From: Paragonimus skrjabini miyazakii
Taxonomy: Eukaryota > Platyhelminthes > Trematoda > Plagiorchiida > Troglotrematidae
Direction of reading: 5' to 3'
NCBI GenBank assembly: GCA_014338405.1
Contig: JTDE01000100.1
Coordinates: forward strand, 71,935 to 135,934
Length of the DNA stretch: 64,000 bases
A program made the position numbers and the translations under genes. Below the pieces are notes generated by a model, which did not search any database, had not been told where the DNA came from, and was given only the letters and a program-made list of their open reading frames with translations. Positions 36,938 to 48,700 of the stretch are shown piece after piece (the stretch's first letter is position 1; each line of letters begins with the position of its first letter).

Positions 36938-37322
36938 TGACGGGAACAAGCTCGAAGGCCCCAGCTTCATCGATCGCCAAACACATTTTAGCAACCGGTC
37001 ACCTAGTTGACCCTGTTAAATCGTTCAAGATATTGTTACATAATCGCAACCCGAAACTGTTAGCGATTAGCGAGGCAATGCTCATCAAACAACATCGGCC
37101 AGTTTTGTGTGCGCAGAAGGCGCTGACGCAATCAATCTCATTGCCGTGGAATTGATTGAACTATTAGAACGTGAAAGGTCAGAACTATATGGTTGGTTCG
37201 TTCAATTGTTGTTGCTATACGCAGTTTGTATAAAATTTGCTTGTTTTACGTTGGCGACTGATGAGAGCAAATCGAAATGTTAACATCTCGCGATATATGT
37301 CTTCTCTCTGTTTTGACTAAAT
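36938..37322 (+). repeat. Inverted terminal arm (pLTR-like), right
   Basis: Reverse complement of 35141-35525. It encodes on the plus strand a second copy of the C-terminal ~72 residues of the RT/GIY-YIG protein (SSKAPASSIAKHILATGHLV ... SLPWN), without the RT. It is followed by 24 nt and the right target duplication at 37347-37358. Confidence 0.93.
37253..37291 (+). ncRNA. Hammerhead ribozyme motif, antisense to the Penelope frame
   Basis: Counterpart of the motif at 35171-35210 in the opposite arm. CTGATGA at 37258-37264, stem II GAGCAAATC, GAAA at 37274-37277, stem III AUG-UUAA-CAU, cleavage base C at 37287, then TCGC pairing with GCGA. It differs from the other copy by one base in the stem II loop region (C for T). 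Confidence 0.82.
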
Positions 37323-37639
37323 GGATTAAGGGAACTCAATGTTTCAGATGTACTGATTGTTAAAGATATGCACTAATGGGGATGAAAAAATGACAGTTAC
37401 TTGTGGATATGTAAGAGTTAAGAGGGAACGTAGGAAATACTAGTGCGTCCAAAGATCGCTGACCTTTTTGAGCACAATGCATTACTCGCATCTAGGAAGG
37501 ACCCAAGCAATTGCGCATAACGCGAATATAATGGACGGCTTGATTCGAAAGACATGCTTGGAAGCTGGTGTATGTAACTGCTTGTGGTCAGACGGAAACG
37601 GGTGGACCAGTCATATCAATGAGCTGCTGGGATGATCAA

Positions 37640-38765
37640 CGGGAACACGTACACTTTACTTCTTTCCCTTGGCAAGGGGCTCGTATAAAAAATATAAGGG
37701 GATTAGTTTGACTTCAGTTATCACTAGGGTTCAGACATCCGTTGTACACTGTCCACTAATTGCAGTTCGGGAGGCAAACACTAGGGAAGAACAAACAGGG
37801 TTTTGCTCTAGGCATGGATGTACTGATCAAATTCTCACTCTGCACCAAATTCTGGAGCAGCGTCATGTATATCGCCGGCCAACGATTACTGTGTTTCTCG
37901 TTGATCAATCTACACTGTTAGAAACGTTTAAATGCAGGAGTGCACTCACCAAGTATGTGAAAATACTGTCCGTGATATATTCCCATACTTCGACTCAGGT
38001 CAGAGTTTACGGTGAAATGTCTGATGCTTCCACCACCACTAGCGGCGTACGTTAAGGTTGTCTCCCTTCACTAGTTTTGTTTATTTTTGTGGTGGACGAT
38101 ATAGTGCTGGATTGTCTCCGTCAGTCATAAGATGCCCGTGTGGACCTCCTGCCTGGTGGAAGACTGACTGATCTTGATTGACAACTTCCAAGCAACACAA
38201 ACGACGTTGGACGTTATTTTGCGTTCTGCTAAATAGTTCAGAATGCACTTTATAGCCCGAAAGTGTTAAGTGGTTCAGCAAGATTGTTGTGATTACGTAG
38301 ATTTAACGTTAGATAATGAAGTCGTGGAGGTTTTTGACCGGTTTGCTTACCTGGAAGGCTACATCAGCTGCGGTGGAAGTGTATGGAATGAAACGGAGGC
38401 GCGTATCTCTAAAGCTAGGGCGGTGTTTGCTAATCTGGGGGAACCTATGGCTATAGAAAGGTCGGCATATATATATATAAGAATTCAGTGAGAGCTGCAT
38501 TACTTCACGGTGACGAGACATGACCAACCAAGATAGAAGAGGTGTACCGCCTCCAGGTATTTGCCTTCCGATTTCTGCGTCTGATCGGTCGTGTTGGGTG
38601 GCACAAACTAGTATGCTACAAGAAGGTTATGAAACGGATGTTTGGTAATGATTGTCAAGTGAGTTCTTACGTTCAATCCTTATATTTGCGCAGACTTAGA
38701 TAGTTAGGTCATGTACTAAGAATGCCAGCTAGTCGTTTGCTACACCGAGCACTCTTTATCACTGT
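37640..38765 (+). pseudogene. CR1-like LINE reverse transcriptase fragment, decayed
   Basis: RT motifs in order: KYKGISLTSVITRVQTSVV; EEQTGFCSRHGCTDQILTLH; ILEQRHVYRRPTITVFLVDQ (the place of motif A, with the aspartate region altered); then YSHTSTQVRVYGEMSDA and SGVR before a stop at motif B. Further on are VEVFDRFAYLEGYISCGGSV and LQVFAFRFLRLIGRVGWHKL, the usual connection region of trematode LINEs. The YADD region is lost to stops. The clade is inferred from overall pattern and could be another LINE group. Confidence 0.75.
38467..38479. repeat. (AT)6 microsatellite
   Basis: A short AT run inside the LINE fragment; it helps break the frame there. Confidence 0.8.
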
Positions 38766-38819
38766 CGAGAAAACGATAACTTCTGGTACTTCCCGGTCGT
38801 TTATGCCGCGGAACGGGGT

Positions 38820-38935
38820 TGACTTGAGGGACCCCATCCCGAGTCCCCTACTCAACAGTCTGACCTGCAAGATAACAGGATATAGGGTTTTTTCCGGGGA
38901 CCCCACCCGGAGCCATTGACTCAAGAGTCTGACTC
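38820..38935 (+). repeat. Imperfect direct repeat at the junction of two LINE fragments
   Basis: Segments 38828-38865 and 38896-38933 share GGACCCCA-C-C, GAG-C and ACTCAA-AGTCTGAC, about 68 bp apart. They sit between the first LINE fragment and the start of the second, so they may mark a junction or an internal tandem of the element. Confidence 0.5.
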
Positions 38936-38939
38936 ACTT

Positions 38940-39480
38940 GGTAGTGAGGGGCTTGCCTAGCCCGATGATATTGTTTTACTTAGTCTCTCTGCCGAAGATC
39001 TGCAGACGAATCTGGACAGGTTGAGCTACCTAGCTGGTTTTTATGGAATGCGCTTTGCACCTTCAAAGTGCAAAGTGTTGCTTCAACACTGGGGCACTCC
39101 AACTCCTGCCTTCTTTATTGCGGATAATCCGCTTGAGACTGTGGACTGTTTCACATACTTAGGTAGCACTATCTCATCACGGAATATGAAGACCTTGACT
39201 GCTTCATTGAGCAAAGTGGGTAGGTGTCGCCTGCCTGGATGGAGTCCTCGTGATCACGAAAACCGCTGGTTAGAGACACTATCCGAGATGGCAATGTGTC
39301 ACAGTTAATGGAGTACCTGTATCCATTCCATTTCCGCTTCTTCCTCCTAGTCTTTTCTCAATAATTTTCACCCTTCTTAGTAACGTTTTCTTCTAGGATA
39401 TTTCACGTCACTGTTGAGGTGATCGGCGGCCCGAGCCACAGTACCTTTTGGTCAGGCTCATGGCTGTTGTGGTGATGATG
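38940..39480 (+). pseudogene. Second CR1-like LINE fragment with 3' end
   Basis: It begins at PDDIVLLSLSAEDLQTNLDR, the position just after the RT catalytic YADD. It continues GMRFAPSKCKVLLQHWGTPT, ETVDCFTYLGSTISS and the conserved end VGRCRLPGWSPRDHENRWLE. The frame stops near 39306, after which a 3' untranslated segment ends TGTTGTGGTGATGATGAAC at about 39480. Compared with the upstream fragment it repeats the FxYLG region, so it is a separate copy. Confidence 0.75.
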
Positions 39481-39539
39481 AACACTCTTTGCTGATGCTG
39501 TGGCTGACTGGCGTAAGGTGCAAGGTGGACATGTGACCT

Positions 39540-39720
39540 GACTTAAAGAAATGAAATCGTTCACAAATGGGTTGGTCACTATAGGTCGGGATCGTCTTCC
39601 GGGCTGGGACCCTCGCGACTCACAGAGTCAGCGGCTGGAGACGTTCGGTGAGATGGCAGCTAATCGAGCGCATTGTCGTGAATGGTGTTGTTTGATCCCA
39701 TTGTCCGTGAGGTGAGTGCA
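39540..39720 (+). pseudogene. Third LINE 3'-end fragment
   Basis: Encodes SFTNGLVTIGRDRLPGWDPR and SQRLETFGEMAANRAHCREW, related to the end of the copy just upstream (RLPGW-PRD, LET-EMA) but clearly diverged. This suggests a third insertion from a related LINE. Confidence 0.6.
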
Positions 39721-41104
39721 TTTGATGACGTTAGGCAGTGGAAACCGTAAGATAGCAGTCTTGCAGATGCCGCTTCACATTCACCTGCAACTTCGTTGTT
39801 TGTTTGCTTGGTGTAGGCACCTCGACGTTGGATGCTTGAATATGGAGATGGCTAATTTTTTAATAGTTCAGTCTCTTCCTGTTCACTTTTTTCTTCCCTC
39901 TTCCTGTACAAAGTTTGCTATTATTTTCTCCGTGGTTGTGTGGCAGTTAAGTATCAGCGTGAACCATTGGTGTATTTCTGTTTGTGCTGCTGCTGCAGCT
40001 GATAAAGCACACCCTTTTACATCCAAAATTAACAGTCAGTTATTCGTAATATTCGACTAAACTATTAGAGTAACCAAAATTAACGTCAAACACTGATCAT
40101 GGCATAAATTTTGCGATTGTCGCTTGGAAGCTTGCTGTTCTTACTATTTTGTTTTTAGGATTCATATTTACCTGAAGATAACTTAAATAACCAGTAAAGT
40201 AATTAGCCGAACAGGTTAACCGGTGCATCAGTACATGAAGCACACTTATGCCACGATGTCTGGTCCAATCATTGTACTAACATTGGCAACCGTATGGCAG
40301 TGTTTATATTTGTTTGGAGGTAAGATGAAGGTTTTACTCGTGAAAGTTAGCTACTGGCAAAGTCAGTAATTCTCTGCGCAACAAATTTACTATTTCTAAG
40401 ACCGCAATCCTTGTTTTGGTCTGTGTGATATTCGCATTTGTAGCGAGAAGGAGATGATTTTGATATATATTTCTTCGGTAGCACGTTCAGGTAACTGTCA
40501 AAGTTTCCACGTATCACAATTACAAGTGGAGACACTAATAAGCACACCCCACAGGAAATTTATAAAAATGTTCCAGTCATTTTCATGTGTGAAAAAGTTG
40601 GTGTAAACAGAGCATCACAAAGGTCGAACGAAGAGTAAGCTGTTTAGATCGTAGATCATTGTTGTCCATAACACTTTCATGTACGCGCATACACACAGCA
40701 ACTTTACAAGTTTCGTATGTCATTTGTCGGATGATCTACCTTCCCATACTCGATAGTTTCGTACAACTGACTTAGCGTACTGGTTAACCTGCGATAGGCA
40801 AGTGATATCAGCCAGGAGAGTAATATGAACAAGAAATAAAAATCTAGAAGAGTGAAAAGTCTAGGCTTCATTTGGACAAACGCCAGCGACACAATCGCAA
40901 GTTTCTTTTGGTCATCAAATTACCTGATGGATCTAATCCTATGGTAGATATTTTGTCATAGCGTTAAAGTCAACCAGCTGCAATACTGATTTATAACGCT
41001 GGTAAATTGTAGTAGATGTCTAACATACCTCCATTACATTACAATTTTAAAAAATCCAGATTTACATTACTTATGAGAAAAGTATTTAATATTGGTTCAC
41101 TCAC
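39721..41104. other. Intron sequence with a possible tRNA-like repeat relic
   Basis: A weak match to the tRNA-derived repeat (GTGAAAAGTCTAGGCTTCAT ... CGCCAGCGACACAATCGC) lies at about 40848-40905. Nothing else was recognised. Confidence 0.35.
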
Positions 41105-41195
41105 CAAGTCCATTTCTTGAATGGTATTTTTCAGAGTTAACATTCTCAGTACAAATTGCCGTCGATCCGCAGCCTCGTTGCATAGACCTTCGTAT
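41105..41195 (-). CDS. Spectrin-repeat gene, exon (helix C into linker)
   Basis: The exon has 91 nt: one base completing the split AGA codon, then 30 codons. The product is YEGLCNEAADRRQFVLRMLT followed by LKNTIQEMDL. This is the second half of a helix C, where a pattern such as W/Y-x-x-L-C-x-x-A-x-x-R is common in spectrin repeats. The acceptor is a good polypyrimidine tract ending CTTTTCAG, and the donor is TTG followed by GTGAGTG. It ends in phase 0, and the next exon starts in phase 0 with LEEW, the conserved tryptophan region of the next repeat's helix A. The intron upstream is about 18.2 kb and holds the second Penelope-like fragment and several tRNA-like repeats. Confidence 0.85.
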
Positions 41196-41729
41196 CTGAA
41201 AAGTCGAAAAATTATGACTGTGGTGACTTTCATCAGTCTGTTTTCGAAATGACTTTCTCCAACGATGAACATCAATTCATGTCACATGTTTCATGTCTCT
41301 CACAACTGATCGTACATCCCTGATTTAAATTGATTCTTTACTGGTTCACTTCTTGAATAAATCACCACGTAACCAAGTGTTTCTTATACTTTTGGAACAA
41401 ATTTTGTCCGAACCAAGTATAGAACATCGATGGTCATGGATTTTGAGGTAAGCCTACAAATCATCACTTGAAATAAGTGCCGGCAATGGAGTTTAGCATA
41501 GAAGGACACATACAGGCAACCTGATTATTACTCATCTGATGCTTTACAATGTGTAATCGGTTTGTTTGGATTCAATCTTATAGAAATTATTATAAATCAG
41601 GTCCCATTGATACACCTTTAATGTGAAGCTTGTTACTTTACGTTGGATTAACATCTAAACGGTAAGGACAACTGCCAATTGCTGTATATTAAGAGGATGG
41701 TAATTGATAAAGAGGATAGCATTGTACCC

Positions 41730-42690
41730 TGTTGGTATCAGTTTCGACACGTACGAATCAGCACACCGATACCTTATCGGCTGAGCTGCAACACATTCGA
41801 GATGTGCTAAGTCAAAATGGATATCCGCAACGATTCCTGGACAGAAACATGCAACCAAAAGTGACGCATGAAAGTGTTCAGACGGTGAACAAAAAATTTG
41901 TCTTTATCACCCTATCATACAAGGGAGAAGCTACCAGTGAAATTATTACCCGCCGTGTATGTAATGCAGTCGACAGTGCGTATCCTGCAGCACGGGTCAC
42001 TGTATCGTTCAATACCTGCCCGGTACCGGTGCCACACCTCAAAGATAGCTTGCCTAGGTTTTCTTCGTCTTTTTGCGTTTATTCTCTCACCTGTTGTTGT
42101 CAAGCCGGCTAGGTTGGGAGAACCACAAGGCGGCTATCAGAAGGGATTCGTGAACACCTCCCAAAATGGCCTCGCAACGGTTCGATAAGACCCATTTCCA
42201 GTGCAATCGGTTCTCATCTAATTGACAGTGGTGATCAAATTGAGCCGGATTAAGCCTTTCGAGTCATCTACAAGGTCCGCCAAACCCACTCCAGAGCTGT
42301 CAGATTGTGACTGTTATCCACGGCCGAGGCAATTGCCATCAGATTCTACAACCCCTATATGTGTGCCCAAAAACAGTTCGTACAGGCCCTACATCTCCTT
42401 TGGCCAACTATTCAACACACTCACTTGAAACCCAAGCAGGCGTGAACCACTTAACACCACCGAATGTATGTCTCATGGCGGGCACGAGTAATATTGCCAC
42501 ACATTCACCAACACTCCCACCCCCTTCATTAAACTGTGATCCGCCCCATGTCTATGATTCTAATAACCTATTTGACTTGCTCTAATTTTTCATATATAAA
42601 TCGCATGTACCCTATGTAATTGTAAAAGCCCGATGAGAATTACCGAAAACAGCTGTTCGCATAACTGACTTCTTATGAATTCTGTGGGAA
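41730..42690 (+). pseudogene. Second Penelope-like element, GIY-YIG end and 3' tail, decayed
   Basis: The plus strand encodes SAELQHIRDVLSQNGYPQRF, then TLSYKGEATSEIITRRVCNA and VDSAYPAARVTVSF. These align with the segments of the intact element around NGYPEKF and TYPAAQLRILLS. A GIY-YIG remnant follows: SSSFCVYSLTCCCQAG, a stop, then VGRTTRRLSEGIREHLPKWP. A further stop lies near 42250. The protein differs widely from the element at 35-37 kb, so it is a distinct family. The RT part is absent. The segment 42450-42690 recurs at 48475-48700. Confidence 0.82.
42622..42664 (+). ncRNA. Hammerhead-like variant in the second Penelope family
   Basis: CCGATGA at 42630-42636 (position 4 is C instead of U), GAATTACC in the stem II position, GAAA at 42645-42648, then AAC-AGCU-GUU as a stem III with a four-base loop, and C at 42658. 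Stem I is weak (GC/GC plus scattered pairs). It is probably a decayed hammerhead. Confidence 0.4.
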
Positions 42691-45600
42691 TCTGGAAACG
42701 TACGAATCAACACAAAGAAATATGAGTTCACAATCACTTTTGAACAATATCAAATCGTCTAGATATATTACACTAACTGTTACAATGTCCAGTTTAATTG
42801 GGCTCAGCTAAGCTATTGCTCTCCAGTCAGTATAGTGGAGTTTGAACAATCTGGACATTTGATCATAAAACCTCGCCTCAAAAATCACACATTATTTCAG
42901 CTTGTGTGATGTTTGCTGGGTTTGTTACGCTCCACGAAACATTCACTTGCTCATCCGAAGCGTGACGTGGATGAAGGGTGTTTGACATTCAGGTTCATAA
43001 AATACAGAACCAGGTGGGCGGTCTACCGTAAGTGATACAGTTGGCTAGAAATACACTGTGTTTCCATGTCCATTAAAACCAAGCTACTTTGTGCCAGTCA
43101 GAATTCTAACGGAAGTAGAACTGCAACGAGGTTACTCACCAAAGCCTCACTAACGTATCAGCCACAGTAAGTGGCATTTTGTGGCAGCCGCATAATCGGT
43201 AGCTTTGCTGCCTCCCTAGAGCAAACAATTTACCCATAAGTGAAGTTTTACTCACACCAAAATGAACTCTGATGACAGATCGCGTATATTTGAGTGTTAA
43301 TACTCAACCGTCATGGGAACTATTCGAAACCCAGTAAAAACGTGAGATCTGGGAAAGGAAACGGATAAAAATCCAGAGGTCGTATTAGAACTTGCCTCTA
43401 ACCGTACGTCACCAAAACGGCATCGGCGGTAAGGCTTCCAATTTATTCAACTAACTGATATGTGCAGTCATATTTCTAAAACGACATGCAAGTGTAGTGC
43501 CTTGATCACAGGTTATCTGTGGCGATTTTCCAGTAAAACTTAGTGTTTTGTAACTGGAATCGTCCTTAATCTACTACAATATATTAACTGATTGAGTTCA
43601 GTCATTTTTGGGATAAGCGCAATTTCCTTTAATATTGTGTTGAAGGCATCTCACGCAGATTCCTGAACACTAGTTTATCGAGATAGTGCTGAGACACAAA
43701 CACTATTTAGTAGCATGTGTTAGACTTGTTAGCAGTAGAGACAAGAAATTCAACAGCAATACTACATCTGCTCCATAAATACCCACAGTAACCAAACCAG
43801 ATGTACCGCCGATGGCCCAAAATAGTGAATTCATGACATGTTGCACATTTGCGTTTCCCTCATATGCCCCCACATTAATTTTTACCGAAATGTTCTACCT
43901 TATAATTTTCTTTCTCAAAAGGAATGGCAATCATTGCATTCATGAAATGGAACGGCGCTGGCAGTGCAGTTGATAAACACAAATGAAACGACATTAGACT
44001 GAAAATGGAATTGTTAGGCTAACAAGCATATTGGTCTGTCAGTCAGCAAGACGCTGACGGTCGGGGCAATACGGTCAGTAGATTTTATGCACATGTGAGT
44101 TGTGACCAACAGAGAACGAAGGATTTGAGATGAAGCATTAACTGTGCAAATACCTACGGAACTGAGCCGTAAAATGTGCTCGTACTGTTAGACAAACAAA
44201 CTATGGCTTAGTTATGCAGATTTAGTCGCGCAAGATCTTTGTCGTTCTCCCTGCACAAGACAATTGTATCAAGACTGTTCGCATCGCATAACACATCGAT
44301 TTACCTGAAATCTCGGAAACGGGATGCTTACGCGTCACCATAGTGGGACCAATTCCCAAACACCTTCAGGGCCTAAGCTACAAGTTGACGCAACATGATT
44401 TTATTGGGCAACGTAATTCTTCTTCCTAGATCGTCGAACTCTTGCTGGACATCTGTCAAGCAATCTGCCTAAGAAGTTTTTCTATTTTGACTCTAAATCC
44501 TAAACTCATCTACCTCTGAATACCTGTGGTTCTGCTGGCCATGCGTCGTAGGGCGGTCCTATGTGCATAGAAATTTCCGACCTAAATATTTTGACTGTCG
44601 CTGGTTGAACTGATGATAGACCAGTACGTTCGTTGACCCAACCACCCTGTGTTCATTCTAGTTTTGGTTCCTGCATGGCTAACTGGTGCGAAATGCTATA
44701 GTGGCCGAAGCGAAGGAACGAGCCTTACAAAATTGATTCTCGTAATTCGCTAGTTAATCTTTGTTTTTTCATCACAATACATAGTTGATAACCTGTGGTG
44801 AATAATTGTAGCTTTAGATACCGTTGTCTTTCCTATGAACTTGTGAAGCTTGTATTTCAAGGAGCACTTCCGGTTTGTTTAGGCGAACTGCACCAATAAA
44901 GTAGTAAGCTGCTTTTGGACGACAATTTAATTGTCCTGCTTAGTAATATTTTAAATTTCGCGTGAGGAATTTTGGCTGAGATAAGGTTGGTAACATTTCA
45001 TACATATTTCATCAATTAACTGTTGTGATTACTAAAGTCTCGTATCAGATAATCTTCAAATTACCTAAGAGAATGTGGGGATTTTGTTTACCACACACGT
45101 TGTTACATTTATATTCAGACATACCTTTTTGTTTATTTCTTTAACAAAAGGCATTAGATCAGGACTAAACTATGTTTGAGCTTATCAAGGGAGTTTAAGC
45201 TTACACCTACCAAAAGTTGAACATCTGACCGCTTACATACTAGTCACACATATTAGTCACTGATCGTGAGTTTATTGTGATCAAATTTGTACTTGTCTCT
45301 CAACAAGCAAACAACAGTCGTTTCCCAATCAAAAGACAAATTCCATTTTATAGTAATAGAATGGTGAAATCAAATTTGACTCAAATCACAAGCATGGGAA
45401 ACATAAAAACGACTAATCCCAAATGCACATTGAACAATTCCTTTGTCGCAATACCTATTTGTCACAAAGATTCGATATCTTTTCAGACTGTTGGCTAGTT
45501 CCGTGTGCTTATCTTTCAATTGGTAAGAATTACAATGATGCGTGCGTTGTACTTGTGGACTCTGCCCCTATTAGCACTTACCTTGACCATATAAATTTTA

Positions 45601-48470
45601 CCGGTTAATTGGAGAACTTTTTGTCCTACAGCCCCTCATTGAGGATCGTGCAATAAACAAAAAACACCTCTTAGGACTCAGTGCAATAACACGGGGTTTG
45701 AAATGGATTGACAGAAAATGATAGCATAGTCATGAAGGATTTGTAGTTTGCTCGTTAAATGTATGGTAATATAGCACAACAAATTGTTGATTTTCAGCTG
45801 TTAGTAAAATTGTTAACGAACCAAACAAGTGCTTCAAGAACCACAACTTGTTCGACTTAGTGCAATAAGCTATCATATGTCCAGCCGAATCAGAGCTATC
45901 TGTAAGTGACTGTTTACTATCTATACTAGCTTAAAATTCTTCAAAAGTTCTCGTTTCCTTCCTCATTTGAAAGTTCTTTCAAATTTGAGCCTCCAGTCAT
46001 CAACAGGTATAAATCGATTCTACGAATACAAATTGTACACAGCTGAATGGACATTGTATCTTTGAAGCATCGTTGCATATTCATGAGATAGATCGTGTGA
46101 CTGACCTTAACAGGTAATGAAAACGAATTATTAAATGCAAAAAACGAGTGGTTGTGAGAGAAAAAGCAGATAATGAGCAACATCAAATTTCAAACAAGTT
46201 ACCAGTTTTGTGTTGCTACTCTTAATCTGCTAAACAGTCACACTCCTCAGATAACCAAACAAGCTTTACTTTGAAGATGTGCTAAATTGTTGCTACGGTT
46301 TCAAGAATTCGTTTAAAAACCGCACGTTTTTCTAGAGATTATGTAAAATCGAATGTAATTTGGATTACAAAAATGCGTCACAACGACAGTAAAACTTTGA
46401 TCAGAAATTCTAGAACGGTTGGTAAAGGTCTACTTCTGAAACAATTAAGCAGTTTTTTCCAGGTAGCTTAATTCCGACGCCCACATGTCCACTGGTAACG
46501 CAACAACCTGTCTGCCGTCCTATAGTAACCAGGCAAATCTGTAGTCGAAATCGAAATCGGGCGCAGATAAACAAGTCGGCAACGATACGCATTTTACTGA
46601 TTAAATATGGAGACTTCGGGTAAGGATGTGGTAATAAATTCCGGAATCTGAATTAGTTCCTTCCATCGATATAAAGATACGTGTAACGCTAGACCAAAAT
46701 CTGAAGCGTGTGAGCCGTCTAGGCTGCGTTTATATAACCACAAGTAATTGTGTTTTAATTTAACACATTGATTCAAATTCCTAAACAAATTTATGTTAAC
46801 TACTGAGTATGAATGACTTTAAACTGGTCCACATTAAGTCATGTCAACAAGAGGCTTTCTTGTGCGATTGGGCCCAGCATGGTCGTTTGCTGAAGTCAAA
46901 CGAAGCGCTAGTTTCATTCAGGCAGCAGTTATCATCAGTGGAAACTGTTTTTCAATAGAAAGTATTTCGGAATAAATTACAATGTATTACTCGTTGAATA
47001 TACACCGAGGTATCTTCACGGTACCTGTACCCTTATATAAACTCGCTTTCACACATATCAATCGCACGTCGTATTAAACCTAGTACCGAGGCCATACGCA
47101 TTAATTTTGTCATTTGTACAATCAAGCCTCTAGTTTTACGATGAATGTTCACAGCAAAATTGAAATCCACCGTGCTCTTATTGTCTACAAACTATATTTG
47201 ATATTTGACTAATAAAGCTTTTTATGTTGACCTTTAGTCGTCGATTACCAAATTGTCAACCGCATCGATAATGAACAATTTGATAAGCCTAAAGATGCAC
47301 ACTGTTCGGTTTGATAGGCATAAGTCAAGACCCGATTGTCTTTAACATGTCACATTAACCACAGTTAGTGTGATCATGAAAACGTGAAAGGGGAATAACA
47401 AACTCCCAAACAATCTGGATGATTGGCGGAGCTCATAGATACCAACAAAGCAAATTCGGTCTGAACAAATATTTTGCTAAGGAACAGACGTTACAGCCTT
47501 CATACTTTGTTCATGCGAATAGTCGGTGTTCTACAGTACACATATATATCGTCGTTGGCAATGTTGTTTGTTTAAAAACAGCATCTCTTGACAATCATTA
47601 CTTTTTTTATTTACAGACTTTTCAGTTCATAATCTTGAATGCGTTATGGACGGTCTTTCTAAACATACCAAGCAATGTGATCACAATGTTGTGCGGAGCA
47701 TGTAGTTCTGAAAGTCACCCAGAAAGGCTAACATCCTTATTGTTCAATAACCGTCTTCCAATCGATAAAAACGTCGGTTTTTGTCAATAGGCAGTCAGAA
47801 GTTACAGTTAACTAACGCAATCCAACTGACATCCCAAAGAAACAACCAAGATATCGTGTGTATATGGATGTTAGCTTTGCCAACGTTAAACCATACAACT
47901 GAAGGAGAGTATAAACCTGACAAACGCTACATCTTTCAAGCTTCCATATATAAAACTCGTTGCATACAGACACTGAAGTAGGGAGGAATGGTGTGAGTGA
48001 AATGTGAAGACATTCTGAAGTATACAAAGATTTAATAGATAAAATATATAAAGTTTGATTTTGCAGGATTTAACCTAATATTTTCACTCATTTGAACGTA
48101 CAACCAATCTTTTGACAAAAGTTTCCTTGCAAACAATCAACGACAGTCAATTTTAACAATAAACAAATATGTACCTTCAAAAGGCGGTAAGCTTACAGGA
48201 TTTGAAGCATTCACAAAAATATGAAACCCTATGTACCTGTATTTGCAAACGATTAGTAAGAGGTGCTCCTTTTGAGGATGTCTAACTCTCACGTTCTTCT
48301 CAAAACATCTGCTAATTCGGTTATTGAGGTGAACACTTTGGCAACCTAGTATGTTCGAGCCGTTATTGGGCTCGACAAGCTTTGTGAGTTCATAGGATGA
48401 AGTTAGACTTTGCAATGATGGGAACCTACTGTACGTTACCGACCTAAAACCCAAGTAAGGAAGAGTTGTT
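42691..48470. other. Intron sequence, nothing recognised
   Basis: Part of the 18.2-kb host intron. Short open frames such as 45277-45498 and 47419-47790 have no recognisable domains. The latter has an acceptor-like TTTACAG but no consistent product. Confidence 0.45.
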
Positions 48471-48474
48471 TTAA

Positions 48475-48700
48475 ACCGACGAACGTATGTCTCATGGCAG
48501 GCACGAGTGATAGTGTCGTACGTTCACCAACACTCCCACCCACCCTCAGTAGACTGTGATTCGCCCCACGCCTGCTGATGACCCACTAATTTTTCGTATA
48601 TAAATTGCATGTGCTCAATGTAATTGTCAAACCCAATGAGAATTACTGAACGTAGGAGCTCGCATAATTAACTTCTAATGGATACTATGAATTCAGGTTT
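48475..48700 (+). repeat. 3' end of the second Penelope family, second copy
   Basis: Closely related to 42450-42690. Shared words include TATGTCTCATGGC, GGCACGAGT, CACCAACACTCCCACC, GTATATAAATTGCATG and AATGAGAATTAC. The hammerhead-like box here reads CCAATGA and GAAC, so it is further decayed. No coding part is attached. Confidence 0.75.

Larger units (their letters stand above)
35144..37346 (-). mobile_element. Penelope-like retroelement, 5'-truncated but young
   Basis: The element is about 2.2 kb and bounded by a 12-bp target duplication. It consists of a left arm (35141-35525), the rest of the coding frame, an inverted right arm (36938-37322) and a 24-nt extension (37323-37346). The arms are 385 bp each and differ at about two positions by eye. 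Penelope-like elements are known for terminal repeats in direct or inverted order with a short one-sided extension, and for variable target duplications. The open reading frame and near-identical arms point to a recent insertion in the 10.9-kb host intron. Confidence 0.92.

Noticed and set aside
36847..37155. Separate plus-strand gene
   Set aside because: It is the reversed copy of the C-terminal Penelope coding part in the inverted right arm.
47419..47790. Plus-strand gene with a strong acceptor at 47617
   Set aside because: Two different frames are open after the acceptor and neither gives a recognisable product; no donor or upstream exon was found.
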